This document shows, one piece after another, positions 1 through 10,423 of a DNA stretch of 64,000 bases; within the stretch, counting starts at the first letter, position 1; every line of letters starts with the position of its first letter. Made by a program: the position numbers and the translations under genes. This stretch comes from Eurosta solidaginis. Its lineage: Eukaryota > Arthropoda > Insecta > Diptera > Tephritidae. Below the pieces are notes generated by a model. The model worked only from the letters and a program-made list of their open reading frames with translations. It did not search any database and was not told the origin of the DNA. The stretch covers positions 173,760,645 through 173,824,644 of the forward strand of contig NC_090319.1 of assembly GCF_040869045.1 (NCBI RefSeq), in the 5' to 3' direction.

Positions 1-770
1 AATCCATGCTTGCTCTCCGAACCAGGAAAAGTTTTTATTTAAGGTACGCAATAAACGATTAAGGTCAAGTTTACATATTCATAGATTATCTTCATTTCTT
101 AACTCCTAATCGATAATTGATTTTATCTGTTCGATTGTGGGTAATTATCAACAAATTTTTGAGAAAGATTATACTTTTTCCTAGACTAAATGAAAAAAAC
201 GTAAAAAACACGCTAACAAACGTAAACGCAAGCTTCATGATGAAACGAATATTCAGGTGTTCTCATTCCGTTGAAGTTTTCCTATATTCTGAAAAGAACT
301 GCTTGTATATTTTAGGGGGTTGTCTACTTAATTACCTTTGAATTGTACTTCGATGGGAGTAGATTCTACCATACTTTTTTATAAATATATAAGCCGCTAG
401 CTGAATATTTTAGATACAAATATTAACTAAGGTTTGTATTCCCCAACAGAAAATATAACAAATTTTACCGAAAACTAATTTCCTTGGGGAAATTTTTACG
501 AAAAATTAAGCAGTCAAAGTTTATTATTTTTGTGATTCACGTAAATACTGGTAGGTATATCTGCTGAAAACGTGAGATCATGTAAATGACTTTACCTCTG
601 TACTTGTACTATGATAATCTCGTTCCTATGGATAGACCATTTGTGAAGGTTTATATTAAGTTTTGTGGACAGATTGTAAATTATCATTTTTTTTAATGAG
701 AGGTTTGAGTTTCTATGAGCCTCGCACGACATAGTGCTTTTTCTATTAATGATTAGAAATTAAGACACTT
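1..770. other. AT-rich stretch, no gene recognised
   Basis: I see no convincing coding frame, RNA gene or repeat boundary here. The short open frames have no recognisable domain and fit chance in AT-rich DNA. Confidence 0.6.
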
Positions 771-2045
771 AGGTTAGGTTAGGTTAGAGTGGCTACCGGT
801 GAGAGCACCAGTGCACTTAGGCCCAAAAGGTCCCATTGTGATACCACGTGGATCTCTCCCCTACTCAAATCAACAGGTCGATCCGGCAAATGCCAGGAAT
901 TTATTATGTTCCAACTTAACCAGATCACAAAGAAGGGAGATCGCGGAGATTTCTTCCTCTTGCTCCAAAACGCAGGACAGTCGCACAGAAAATGCTTGAC
1001 TGTTTCTACCTCCTCTTCGTCTTTGCAGCTCCTGCAGTAATCATTATAACGAGCACCCAGCCGTTGTGCATGCTTCCCGATTGCTATGTGGCCGGTTATA
1101 AGTCCAACCACCAGAGATATGTCCCCCATTCCAAGAAGGAGTGTTCTTGTCCGTCTCGCGTCGCATTCAGGCTACACGAGCTTCGCGTGGTAGCAGGATT
1201 CGATATTGCTGCATCTCACACCTGCTTTCCTAAGGAAAATTCCTTTCTAATTGAACTTACAGGTAGCGATCGGCATGCTCAATCCCTTCCAGGACGACGA
1301 AAGCGGAACGGATGTGCCCCCTCTTGCAAGTTCGTCAGCCATCTCATTGTCCGATATTTGCGAGTGCCCAGGCACCTATACCAGACTGAGCGAAGTTTGC
1401 TCAGCGATCTCGTTAAGAGATTTGCGGCACTTCTCTACAGTCCTTGACTTACATGTGACCGATCCAAGCGCTTTTGGTGCAGCTTGGCTGCCAGAGTAAA
1501 TACAAATTTTATTATAGCCGTGAATGGCATTCCTCAGGTGATCAACGGCCTCATTTATAGCAGCCACCTCCGCCTGAAAGACGCTGCAATGATCAGGTAG
1601 GCTAAGGGATAGATTCCACCCTAGTTGAGGTGCAAATACCCCCCTGCCCACCTTTTTATCCAGTTTAGAGCCGTCAGTATATATCTGCAGCCTATCGGTC
1701 CGGCGGCTCCTTCGACCAATAATCCCTATCCGGTTTAACAACCTCGTACTTCATATCGAAAAATACAGTCGGAGCGCAATAGTCCGACGAGGGCGAATCC
1801 AGATCCTTAAGGATAGCTGCATGGCCAACCACATTGTCTCTCCAGCCGGATAGCTCTCGCAGCCGTAGAGCAGAAAAGGCCGCACATTGCTTGGCCATTA
1901 AATCTATTGGCAAGACATTAAAAAGCGTATCCAGCGCCTCCGAATAGGTGGAGCGCAGAGCGCCCGCCACGCAGACTAGAGCACTTCTTGGTACCTTCTG
2001 GAATACTCGTAGGTTCGATTTTGTATCTAAGCTCGTCCACCAGAT
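771..2045 (-). mobile_element. 5'-truncated LOA/R1-type LINE, 3' end
   Basis: This is the 3' end of a non-LTR retrotransposon on the minus strand. From high to low coordinate it shows the end of the RT thumb (about 1970-1692), an RNase H domain (about 1741-1376, with YTDGSKL and FQAEVAAI motifs) and a C-terminal cysteine/histidine tail (CRSCKDEEEVETVKHFLCDC, about 1060-990). The same order is seen in the element at 58050-64000, so both probably belong to the same LOA/R1-type group. The frame is broken between domains and there is no RT core or endonuclease, as expected of a dead 5'-truncated copy. The 3' tail is a run of TTAGG pentamers (plus-strand reading) at 771-788. Confidence 0.85.
1376..1741 (-). 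pseudogene. LINE RNase H domain fragment
   Basis: RNase H degrades the RNA strand of RNA/DNA hybrids during retrotransposition. The frame has the first catalytic-Asp motif YTDGSKL, the Glu motif in FQAEVAAI, and IYSGSQAA where relatives have a Ser-Asp-Ser motif. The second catalytic Asp therefore appears changed to Gly. It is closely related to the RNase H frame at 63188-63535, which keeps SDSQAA. It is not expected to be active. Confidence 0.8.
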
Positions 2046-2191
2046 CAGTTAGGTTTTCACGCAGCAAATTCAATTTGAGTTGCTCTCATACAAGTTGTAT
2101 GTGCATGAGACATTTTTGACAGAAAATGACTTGCGTGCGTTTATATTAGGTTGGCTTGTTAGCAGGTGCTATGCTCACGCCCACCCCGGAT

Positions 2192-2566
2192 CATAAAGTT
2201 AAAGTTAAAGTTAAAGTAAAGTCAAGGTTAAAGTTTAAGTTAAAGTTAAGGTTAAAGTTAAAGTTAAAGTTGAAGTTAAAGTTGAAGTTAAAGTTAAAGT
2301 TAAAGTTAAAGTTAAAGTTAAAGTTAAAGTTAAAGTTAAAGTTAAAGTTAAAGTTAAAGTTAAAGTTAAAGTTAAAGTGAATGTTAAAGTTAAAGTGAAT
2401 GTTAAAGTTAAAGCGAAAGTTAAAGTTAAAGTTACAAATAAAGTTAAAGTTAAAATTAAAGTTAAACTTAAACTTAAAGTTAAAGTTAAAATTAAAGTTA
2501 AAGTGAATGTTAAAGTTAAAGCGAAAGTTAAAGTTAAAGTTAAAAATAAAGTTAAAGTTAAAGTTG
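2192..2566. repeat. AAAGTT hexanucleotide array, left part
   Basis: This is an almost pure tandem run of the hexamer AAAGTT with scattered variants (AAAGTG, AATGTT, AAAGCG, ACAAAT). It gives artefactual Lys-Leu/Lys-Val or Asn-Phe dipeptide frames on both strands, which are not genes. It resumes at 2934 after a SINE insertion. Confidence 0.97.
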
Positions 2567-2932
2567 TCGCGGCCACCGTGGTGTGATGGTAGCGTGCTCC
2601 GCCTATCACACCGCATGCCCTGGGTTCAACTCCCGGGCAAAGCAACATCAAAATTTTAGAAATAAGATTTTTCAATTAGAAGAAATTTGTCTAAGCGGGG
2701 TCGCCCCTCGGCAGTGTCTGGCAAGCGCTCCGATTGTATTTCTGCCATGAAAAGCTCTCAGTGAAAACTCATCTGCCTTGCAGATGCCGTTCGGAGTCGG
2801 CATAAAACATGTAGGTCCCGTCCGGCCAATTTGTAGGGAAAAATCAAGAGGAGCACGACGCAAATTGGAAGAGAAGCTCGGCCTTAGATCTCTTCGGAGG
2901 TTATCGCGCCTTACATTTATTTATTTTTTTTT
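2567..2932 (+). mobile_element. tRNA-derived SINE, copy 1
   Basis: The head resembles a tRNA promoter: an A box TGGTGTGATGG near 2578 and a B box GGTTCAACTCC near 2624. It is followed by a roughly 280-bp body shared with the copies at 17572-17934 and 35978-36335 and by a T-rich tail (TTATTTATTTTTTTT). The copy lies inside the AAAGTT array. Target-site duplications cannot be resolved against the repeat. RNA polymerase III would drive transcription if active, and mobilisation would depend on a LINE partner. Confidence 0.9.
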
Positions 2933-2933
2933 A

Positions 2934-3441
2934 AGTTGAAGTTAAAGTTAAAGTTAAAGTTAAAGTTAAAGTTATAGTTAAGGTTAAAGTTAAAGTTAAA
3001 GTCAAAGTTAAAGTTAAAGTTACAAATAAAGTTAAAGTTAAAGTGGAAGTTAAAGTTAAAGTTAAAGCGAAAGTTAAAGTTACAAATAAAGTTAAAGTTA
3101 AAGTGGAAGTTAAAGTTAAAGTTAAGGTTAAAGTTAAAGTCAAAGTTAAAGTTAAAATGAAAGTTAAAGTTAAAGTCAAAGTTAAAGTTAAAGTTAAGGT
3201 TAAAGTTAAGGTTAAAGTTAAAGTTAAAATTAAAGTTAAAGTTAAGGTTAAAGTTAAATTTAAAGTTAAAGTTACAGTTAAAGTTAAAGTAAAAGTTAAA
3301 GTTGAAGTCAAAGTTAAAGTTAAAGTTAATGTTAAAGTTAAAGTTAAAGTGAATGTTAAAGTTAAAGTTAAAAATAAAGTTAAAGTTAAAGTGAAAGTTA
3401 AAGTTAAAGTTAAAAATAAAGTTAAAGTGAAAGTTAAATAT
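2934..3441. repeat. AAAGTT hexanucleotide array, right part
   Basis: This continues the AAAGTT array after the SINE. It is more degenerate than the left part, with AAGGTT, AAAATT, TACAAAT and GAAGTT variants. Together the two parts make about 880 bp of hexamer repeat. Confidence 0.97.
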
Positions 3442-4129
3442 TAAATTCTCATTTATTCAATAAAAGTAAAAAATGTGTTTTCTTATCGGTCACCACACTT
3501 AAAAAGGTTAACTTGAATTAATATCAAAGACAAAACTTGAATTAATATCAAAGAAAACAAAATGTTGCATAAATATTATAATTGCATAAGTTGATAATAT
3601 ACAATAGCTTTACCACGGCAGTCCCCGAGTGCCACACGTCCTTTTTTAGTTCCAAATTATTAAGCTTAGTTCAGTTTTCTTATACACGGTTTATTTAAAT
3701 TATTTGCACAGATATAGAACTCCACACCTTAATTTTACTTAAGTTATTTTAACATCTAATTTTTCACAAGTTATATTTTCTGCACGACCGGCGTGTTTAT
3801 TTAGATGTCACGAATAAATTTGCCATTTTCTTAACATCGCTGAATGCAATTCGCCCTGCTGAGTACAATTGCCACTGCTGTTCAGCAACAGCTGACGGTG
3901 ATGTCAGTTGAACTCAGAGGTGTTTAGTGCGTGAAGGCTGGGTAACTCAGTGCGGTTATAACAGTACTATCAGCTCTAGTGACGAAAATAATAAAGAGGA
4001 GCTTAGACCCAATAGAAAAAAATCAGAAATAACTCCGATATTTTCTAGCCCATCTACAAGAACCTCGAATTGTTGCGCACTCGTTATTTTCATTTTGAAT
4101 ATCTAAAAAACAATGCATATTACATGTTG
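3442..4129. other. Unassigned stretch beside gypsy-B
   Basis: No gene is seen. A short direct duplication (TTGAATTAATATCAAAGA) lies near 3512 and 3537. The AT-rich sequence around 3600-3800 with several polyadenylation-like motifs could be an old LTR, but no partner copy is visible. Confidence 0.5.
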
Positions 4130-4158
4130 GTATTGCAACGAATTTAGTGAAATTCCGC

Positions 4159-4563
4159 TTATTCCGAATCTTCTGCTAACGTTCGAATCGCTAAACTGTT
4201 GAATAAATAGCTCCATGGACTAGTTGATCGTTCGATTACGCCGCTGACGCTCATTTCTTGTATGATTTGACTCACCACTTCCCGCTTCGCCAAAGGAATG
4301 CTACGAGGAGCTTTACGGATGGGCCTCGCATCTCCAGTGATAATTTGATGTTTCACAACGTTGGTGCGGCCTGGTTTGGAGCCATCTTGGTCAAATATGT
4401 TTGCGTACTTTACGATCAGCTGTTTTGCCTTACTCTGATAGTCTTCCTCTAGGCCCTCCGTCCATGCCGTGATGTCAGTTGAAAGATTAATCTTGCTAGT
4501 TGAAACGTTTTCCTGGAGCTGTTCACAGTTAATAACTATTTCAGCTTCTTGGCGTCTTCCCAA
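4159..4563 (-). pseudogene. gypsy-B RT N-terminus fused to LTR
   Basis: The frame carries the segment before the RT fingers, with PIRKAPRSIPLAKREVV and VIERSTSPWS, typical of Ty3/gypsy pol. After SPWS (about 4216) it reads into LTR sequence, so the last residues are not protein sequence. RT palm, RNase H and integrase are absent. Confidence 0.85.
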
Positions 4564-4717
4564 TATAACTCCTTTGGCCAGTTTGAGTGGTGACTTGAAC
4601 TCAATGAGTACTCTTACCGGAATACGTCAATATTGTTTTGTAATAGCCAGGGTTTTTCCTACAAGTACATTCGGTGTTGATTTGTTTGCTGCTTCGACGA
4701 CCCACAATATGTTTGTC

Positions 4718-5137
4718 TCACAATCTCTCCTTTGCCCAGATGACTGCTTCTGATTTTGGTGGTATTTGCTGACTCTCTTCCACCAGCACTCGTTTACTGC
4801 TGTAGCCTCTCCCGTACCTGAAATTAAGTGGCACATCTATATTCTTATATCGCATCGTCTTGCTTTGCATATCGATCTTGATGCCTTGGTCGATTAAGAA
4901 GTCCACTCCAATTATGATTTCATCAACAATCTCTGCCACTATAAAATTGTGTACCACCGTGATGTTCCCAATTGCGACTTCGCATGCTACTTCTCCAATT
5001 ACCTGGGTGTCCTCTCCAGTGGCTGTACGCAATCTTGCTCCAAGAAATGGTCTTATCTTCTTGTTGACTACATCTGATCGAATGATGGAATGAGATGCAC
5101 CCTTATCTACAGTCAGTAAACGTTCCTTTCCATCCAA
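4718..5137 (-). pseudogene. gypsy-B aspartic protease, catalytic motif altered
   Basis: Retroviral-type aspartic protease fold with the active-site segment VDKGASHSIIRSD (residues about 10-22) and a downstream EIIIGVDFL flap/hydrophobic motif. The family motif is D-T/S-G-A; here the second residue is Lys, so activity is unlikely even though Asp is retained. It lies between gag and RT as in other gypsy elements. Confidence 0.8.
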
Positions 5138-5244
5138 GTGTCCTCCGACAGTAAGATTGTTTGACCTCCTTCCAATTTGCGAGATAGAGATTATGGGGCA
5201 TTCAATTGACGGAGCCAGCTGTCGCCCCTTGCGGCTGACTCGCT

Positions 5245-5847
5245 TTAGTTTAACGATTGAGTGGACTTGGAGATTTGCTCATCTCCTTCAGCTCCGCGTT
5301 TACGACCACCCACATTGTTGGAACTATTGGGACCGGTGCTGCAATGACGTGCAGTGCATTTCATATCTCCGGCATTTTTCTGTTGTGATCCCTTCAATGA
5401 TTCCAAAATTGTGTCTACCCAATCTGGCCTTTCCACTTCCACACGATGAGCTTTGTATGTTGGTTTACTCAATAGTGAGGCATTTTCCTTAGTCAATGCA
5501 TGTGATGCCGTTTCTGCGAATGTTGGCTTTGGGTTTGCGTATGTGGCTCGCTTCGTTTCGACGTCCCGTATGCCATTTATAAAGCTCTGAATTTTTACCC
5601 TTTCGGTGTATTCCACGGGTGCGTCGGCATTCGCCAAATGTGCAAGCCTTTCGACATCTGACGCAAACTCCTGCAAAGTCTCATTCGCTTTTTGGCAGCG
5701 GTTTTGCAACTCTATTTGGTATATCTGCTTCTTGCGTTTGCTTCCGTATCGGCTCTCTAGAGCACCCATCAAAGTTTCGTAGTTGTTCCGCTCTCCCTCG
5801 GGAATCGTATGTAGGATTTCAGCAGCAGATCTTTTCAATAATGCCAC
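5245..5847 (-). pseudogene. gypsy-B gag capsid-like region
   Basis: A helical, charged Gag segment of about 200 residues, with patterns typical of retrotransposon Gag (for example LQEFASDVERLAHLA near residue 77). Gag would form the cytoplasmic particle. No zinc knuckle is retained before the frame ends, and it is separated by frame breaks from the SAP part upstream and the protease downstream. Confidence 0.75.
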
Positions 5848-5986
5848 GAATAGTGCAGCAACTTTATATCTTCAGCATTCCAGTTGTTCACTGTTGCGGT
5901 CTTAACAAACTGGAGCTTAAATACCTGGAAAGGAACAGAACCATCAAACGTGGGGGATTTTACCTTCAGAGTAGACGTTGAAGTGT

Positions 5987-6337
5987 CTACTTATATGTCT
6001 TCTGGGATTGCAGTTGAGATGCGACTGTCGATGTTTGAGCAGATAGTGCAGCCAAAATCGTATTCAAGTCTGTGCTCGTAAATGTCTGCGATGTTTCATT
6101 TTTCTCCTGAATTTTTGCTGTTGTCTCGTCCCCATCAGGATGAAAGAAATCATCGTCCGCATTAATTCCTTCCGACTCCATAGCGTCTCGTAGCCGTGCT
6201 TGCAGTTCGATCTTATTGCCGGTTGTATTCAATCCACGGTTCTCCAACTCCTTTTTCAGTTGCTGGATCCTTAATTCACTTAAGCATGTCCTTGTTGTCC
6301 TCTGGAGTTTATTCAACACTTCTTCTTCTGACACCAA
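5987..6337 (-). pseudogene. gypsy-B gag N-terminus with SAP-type domain
   Basis: The frame holds a SAP-like helix-extension-helix (residues about 20-55; LSELRIQQLKKELENRGL followed by a K-E-L-R-L pattern), a motif of some insect gypsy Gag proteins thought to bind nucleic acid. It starts at the LTR boundary without an ATG, so the true start is uncertain. A frameshift near 5990 separates it from the capsid part. Confidence 0.75.
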
Positions 6338-6338
6338 T

Positions 6339-6809
6339 TGTAACGAATTTAGTGAAATTCCGCTTATTCCAAATCTTCTGTTAAGTTCGAATCGCTAAAC
6401 TGTTGACTAAATAACTCCAATATTCAGTAATGCAAAAATGGTCTTTATTAAACTATTTTGCAAGTACTTCCAATAACACTTAACTTCACAACCAATAGCG
6501 TGCTTAAATCAAACTCATTACGGACTAATCAGCTTCTGCTGCTTTTATACTCTCTGCCCAAATGTCTAGACGTTTCTTCTTCTAGAATCCTCTACCTGGT
6601 CATCAGCCATACGCCCGTGTATTTGTGGTGTGTAACCATATGCGTGTGTATATGTGAGCGAAGTAGTAGCTGATGATGACATGCTTTTGTCAGTATCTCA
6701 CTGCTGCTTGTATGTATGTGTGTACATGATGATTAATGTGTTTATGTAGCTTGCGTAAATGTTGTTGTGCCTTTCTTTAATAACCTTAGAGATGGCAATA
6801 TTCGTCACA
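6339..6809 (-). repeat. 5' LTR of gypsy-B
   Basis: On the element strand it starts TGTGACGAATATTGCC and ends AAATTCGTTACA. It is followed directly by TTGGTGTCAGAAG, the likely primer-binding region that also overlaps the start of the gag frame. The LTR end (6339-6420) is repeated at 4134-4216, which proves the LTR relationship. Confidence 0.88.
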
Positions 6810-6839
6810 GTATATTTAATTAATTAAAAAAGAAATGTT

Positions 6840-7032
6840 TTACTTAGAAATTTTGCTTCTGTCGTCAGTGAAAACAGCATCGGCAAAAATGGCATCGTGT
6901 AAGGGCGACGACGACAGCAAATTTGCATAGCCAATACCAAACATGTGTCGATAGTCATCAATAGTTATCGAAAACGGCGATGTCAATACCAATTTGAACA
7001 CGTCGTCGTCGTTCAGTGGCGACGACGACAAT
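6840..7032. other. Unassigned, GACGACGAC-rich stretch
   Basis: Repeated GACGACGAC/GTCGTCGTC tracts lie near 6906-6915 and 7000-7028. The open frame on the minus strand here is short and has no recognisable domain. Confidence 0.4.
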
Positions 7033-7445
7033 AGCTGTGTTTTTTTTACATCTATAGACGTTTACGCTTTAACTTTATATGGACTGCTAAGCGTCAAACT
7101 TTAAATACAGCTCTGAAATTACTGCGCACAAAATTTTTATTACTAAATTTCAATACGCAATATACTCAGATGTAACTATGTTTCACCCTCTATGTCTATG
7201 TTTCACCCTCTACACTAATTCTATGTGTTCTATGCGTGTCCACTATTCATCGCAACTGATTCAGCTATATGTTATACATTATGGCTACCAGAGGTTTGTG
7301 TCTCCGATTTTAGGTACACCCTGTTCTGTAGCTAGTTATTTAACGACTGCCGCTAGATGGGTCTCCTAAGCATTATCTAAGCGAGAATAAGCGTTTTTTA
7401 CGCGCAAACGTCAACGTATACGCTTGTAAAAAAAACACGGCTAAT
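7033..7445. mobile_element. Candidate MITE with ~37-bp imperfect TIRs
   Basis: The left end reads AGCTGTGTTTTTTTTACA. The reverse complement of the right end reads AGCCGTGTTTTTTTTACA, and similarity continues into TATACGTTNACG. A TA or AAT at each edge could be the target-site duplication; TA would fit a Tc1/mariner-type origin. There is no coding capacity in about 410 bp. Confidence 0.6.
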
Positions 7446-7470
7446 GACAATAAGGGTGAATATATTGTAT

Positions 7471-7665
7471 TGTTGCGAATTTCAAGGATTCCCGATTATT
7501 AATTTGCCTGTTTGAATCTCTGAACTGTCGAATAAATAACGCAAATGTTCTGTTTATAAAATGTTTTTTATTAATAGAACTACTATGTTGGTAGATACTC
7601 AGAAAATTCTCGATTTTATATTTGTTAGTAATGATATTAATTATAATTTAATTCGTGCATATAAT
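7471..7665 (-). repeat. LTR remnant related to gypsy-B
   Basis: TGTTGCGAATTTC followed by a CTGAACTGTCGAATAAATAACGC-like stretch matches the end of the gypsy-B LTR (TGTAACGAATTTAG, CTAAACTGTTGACTAAATAACTCC) at clear but lower identity. Only the LTR end is visible, with no internal gag or pol beside it. Confidence 0.6.
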
Positions 7666-7668
7666 CCC

Positions 7669-7788
7669 TTGTTGTTGTTGTTGTAGCAGTGGTTCGCCCC
7701 ATCCAATAGGTGCGACCGATCACAAATTGTCCTCAACATCCTCTAAAGGGAGTACAGGGAAACTTGCTGTTTCAACGGGGGTGGACCA
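7669..7788 (-). mobile_element. Jockey-type LINE A, 3' terminal piece
   Basis: Starts with a GTTGTTGTTGTTGTAGCAG tail (CAA-repeat tail on the element strand) and matches the LINE 3' end at 46911-47040 nearly throughout. It breaks at 7788 where the foldback element begins and continues at 14202, so the two pieces are one LINE copy split by the foldback insertion. Confidence 0.8.
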
Positions 7789-10423
7789 TGTTACGGTCTG
7801 CTGTTATGGTCTACGGTTACGGTCCACTTGGGAGCGTTTTCGTGCAAACACACCTAGCGACTGAGGATGGGGCGAAAGTTGCGATACAAAAGTATCGAAA
7901 AAGAGAAAAGAAAAGACCGGCGATCTCTAGGAGGAAACACGCAGTTTCCGGAAAAAAGATTATTGATTGGATTACGACAGCTGGAGGTGGGCAGAAAACG
8001 TGGAATCGATCTGCTTTCATCCATAATAGCGATAAACCAAATAATTTCGTAAAACGTGGATATAAAATAAGAAACAGCTCACAAAAATTTGTGCCGTGTA
8101 TATTCGGACCCGACCGTATGGTTGATAGTGGCTGGTACTTGTGAAACGAAAACCAAATGAATTTGCGTAACAAAATTCGCAGTGAATTTCACAAAGTTGT
8201 ACGGGCATAGATTTGAATCCATTTTTAATTAAATACTCGATACCCGCCCTTACTGAGAGCTACACGACGATTACGGCGACGACGACCATACCAACCACGA
8301 GCGCATCCACCGCCAATTGCGCAATCACAATCGCAGCGCCACCAAGGCGCGGTATTCCATCGGTAGCGCCAACCAAACGCGCTCCATCCACCAGGCTTAC
8401 CACCAGGCTTACCACGAGCACCAGCTCCAACAACAACAGCGAGGCATTCATCGCCTTCATTATCCACCAACACATCTGACGCGAACGTTCTGATCACAAT
8501 TTTGTCAACCAATACCAAGTAAATCCATTAAATCCAGTTAAACGGCCTTAAGAGCAGAATTGTTTATATTGGTTCGGCGGACCAAAGGAAGGCCGCTGAA
8601 CATAGGCCTGCTGCAACGCCAGCTGCAACCCCAGATATAACAACACAACAACAACTACAGCCTAAGCGGTGAGTTCGTTCCGGGATACGGAAAACCTAAA
8701 TTTGTTTCCCTTCACCTAGCTTGTGAGGACGCTTGCAGCTAAGTTAGACATAGAGAGTTAATAAAACTGGCTAAACTGTTTCGAAAGGCAGAGTTATCTT
8801 TGAACCTCTAACGAAGCTTTTTTTTTTTTTGACACCTTCGAACTTGCACGATTAAGTGAAGGGAGATAGTGACCCGAGACCAGTGTTATTAATTTTCGAT
8901 GCTATTTTCGAGCTCATCGCTGTAAACAGTTCAACCATTTTATTTTACTTAAAGTAATGAACTTATAATAAATTTTTGAGATAACCCCATTAGAAAAATA
9001 CAGTGATGTATGAGAAATTAATATGAACTTCATTTAAATCTTTGTGCATAAAATTTATTCTTTACTTCCCACATATATACATCTATGTAAGAGCCTGTAC
9101 GTTTGCTACATAATTCAAATATACGTAGATGTATATATAAGCACGAATCATAGAAAGAACTGCAGTAATTAATATGAACGTCATTTAAGTCTTTTGCATA
9201 AAATGTATTTTTTTGCCTGCTACATATATACTTCCATGCATGGGCGTATACGTTTTAAATATACTTAGACGGTAGGAAACATACCATTGAAAGGTGTGAA
9301 CCATGGTAGTGACGACTAATACGTATTGAATTATTGATAAAAATAGAAAATAAATGCTTTTTATTTTATAATTATATATACATATATAAATGATATATAT
9401 AAGCAACACCAAAAACATATATGAGAAGAAAATTAAAAAGTGATAATGATGGCTTAAATCAGGTCAATTTTAAGATTTCGGATTATTGAAATTAAAAGTC
9501 CATAAAATGAAATTTAAATGGGGCGTCATATATATAAATACCAGGACCAATGGGCAGTTAACGTTAATTACCCAGTAGAAATTATAAACGTCACATTGAG
9601 AAGAGCTCAATAGGTTACAATTTAAAAAAAAAAGATTCAATTTCAAATTAAATGGCAAATGTAGGTCCCCATCTATATTTTCTGCTTTTGGATGTATAGA
9701 TATGTAAATTTTTTTTTTTCAATTTACAAAATAAAAAGGTTAACAAAACAAACAAAATTTATGATGAAAAGAATCACGACTTCAAAACGCATTAATTTAT
9801 AATGTCATTGGTGAAAACAAAAAAAGGAAAACTTTTTTTTTTTAAATTAAAATGAATACGATAAGTATTTAGCTAGCCTACCATCTAATTACATATATGT
9901 AAGTTTCCCAAGCACAATTACCGCCAAAACTTATGCGTAAGTTGGCGGTTTTGTTTCATTTAAAGTCCTTTTTTTTTAACTAAATGAATTGTCAATAAAT
10001 GTTATATAAAATGGGAATGCTGACCGTCTTGTTGATTTAGAAGGCACTTGGGTATTTCAGGTAAGGGGCCACCGAAATTTAGGTGCGTCGGTGGCCATGG
10101 ATTTTGAGGGTGGGCAAAGCACCGGTCGTCGCAACACCACCCGCGGCGCCCCTCTATATATTCGGCCCTTTAATTTATATTTTTATTTTTCAGCCGTTTT
10201 TTTTGATTTTGATTTGAACTTGTGGTAACCGGTTTGGTAATTTTTTTTGTTGCGTTAGATTTTTTTTGAATTTAAAATTTTTGAATGTTAACGGTCTGCG
10301 CTTTTTGACAGTTGAGTTTTTGAATAGGCATGATAGGAACTTTTTTCTGTTTATGGCGCAGGAACAGTAAGGTTGGCAAGGACCCGCCCCAGCCGACAAT
10401 GACTAGCCACTGTGCACCACCAC
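7789..10423 (+). repeat. Left inverted arm of foldback element
   Basis: Inverted copy of 11450-14201. It contains AT-rich tracts, a GC-rich 220-bp block (about 8250-8480) and a possible splice donor (CGGTGAGTTCG near 8670). Short frames mirrored in the other arm (for example 9185-9418 and 12528-12764) are low-complexity and unrecognised. Confidence 0.9.

Larger units (their letters stand above)
4134..6809 (-). mobile_element. Internally deleted Ty3/gypsy retrotransposon (gypsy-B)
   Basis: The 5' LTR lies at the high-coordinate end (6339-6809) and an 83-bp remnant of the 3' LTR at 4134-4216. Between them, reading leftward, are a SAP-domain gag frame, a capsid-like gag frame, an aspartic protease and the start of RT. 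GTAT flanks both ends (4130-4133 and 6810-6813), a 4-bp target-site duplication that fixes the boundaries. RT stops at its SPWS motif and joins directly to LTR sequence, so the rest of RT, RNase H, integrase and most of the 3' LTR are gone. Gag and pol are also frame-broken, so the copy is defective. Confidence 0.9.

Noticed and set aside
771..788. TTAGG repeats as an interstitial telomere
   Set aside because: Only about four units, exactly at the LINE 3' end. A LINE tail explains them better.
2567..2650. Functional tRNA gene
   Set aside because: A and B boxes are present, but there is no matching acceptor stem and the same unit recurs with a SINE body and duplications.
2156..3444. Long open frames of Lys-Val/Lys-Leu and Asn-Phe dipeptides
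   Set aside because: They are produced by the AAAGTT hexamer array on both strands and are not genes.
7710..8144. 144-codon frame at the left edge of the foldback element
   Set aside because: It runs across the LINE/foldback junction, and its counterpart in the other arm diverges in frame. No domain seen.
8225..8518. Gly/Arg-rich frame with a signal-peptide-like alternative frame, mirrored at 13483-13776
   Set aside because: Two overlapping frames are equally kept, indels between the arms break both, and no family is recognised.
9185..9418. Hydrophobic 77-codon frame, mirrored at 12528-12764
   Set aside because: AT-rich low-complexity sequence. Similarity follows from the inverted repeat, not from coding constraint.
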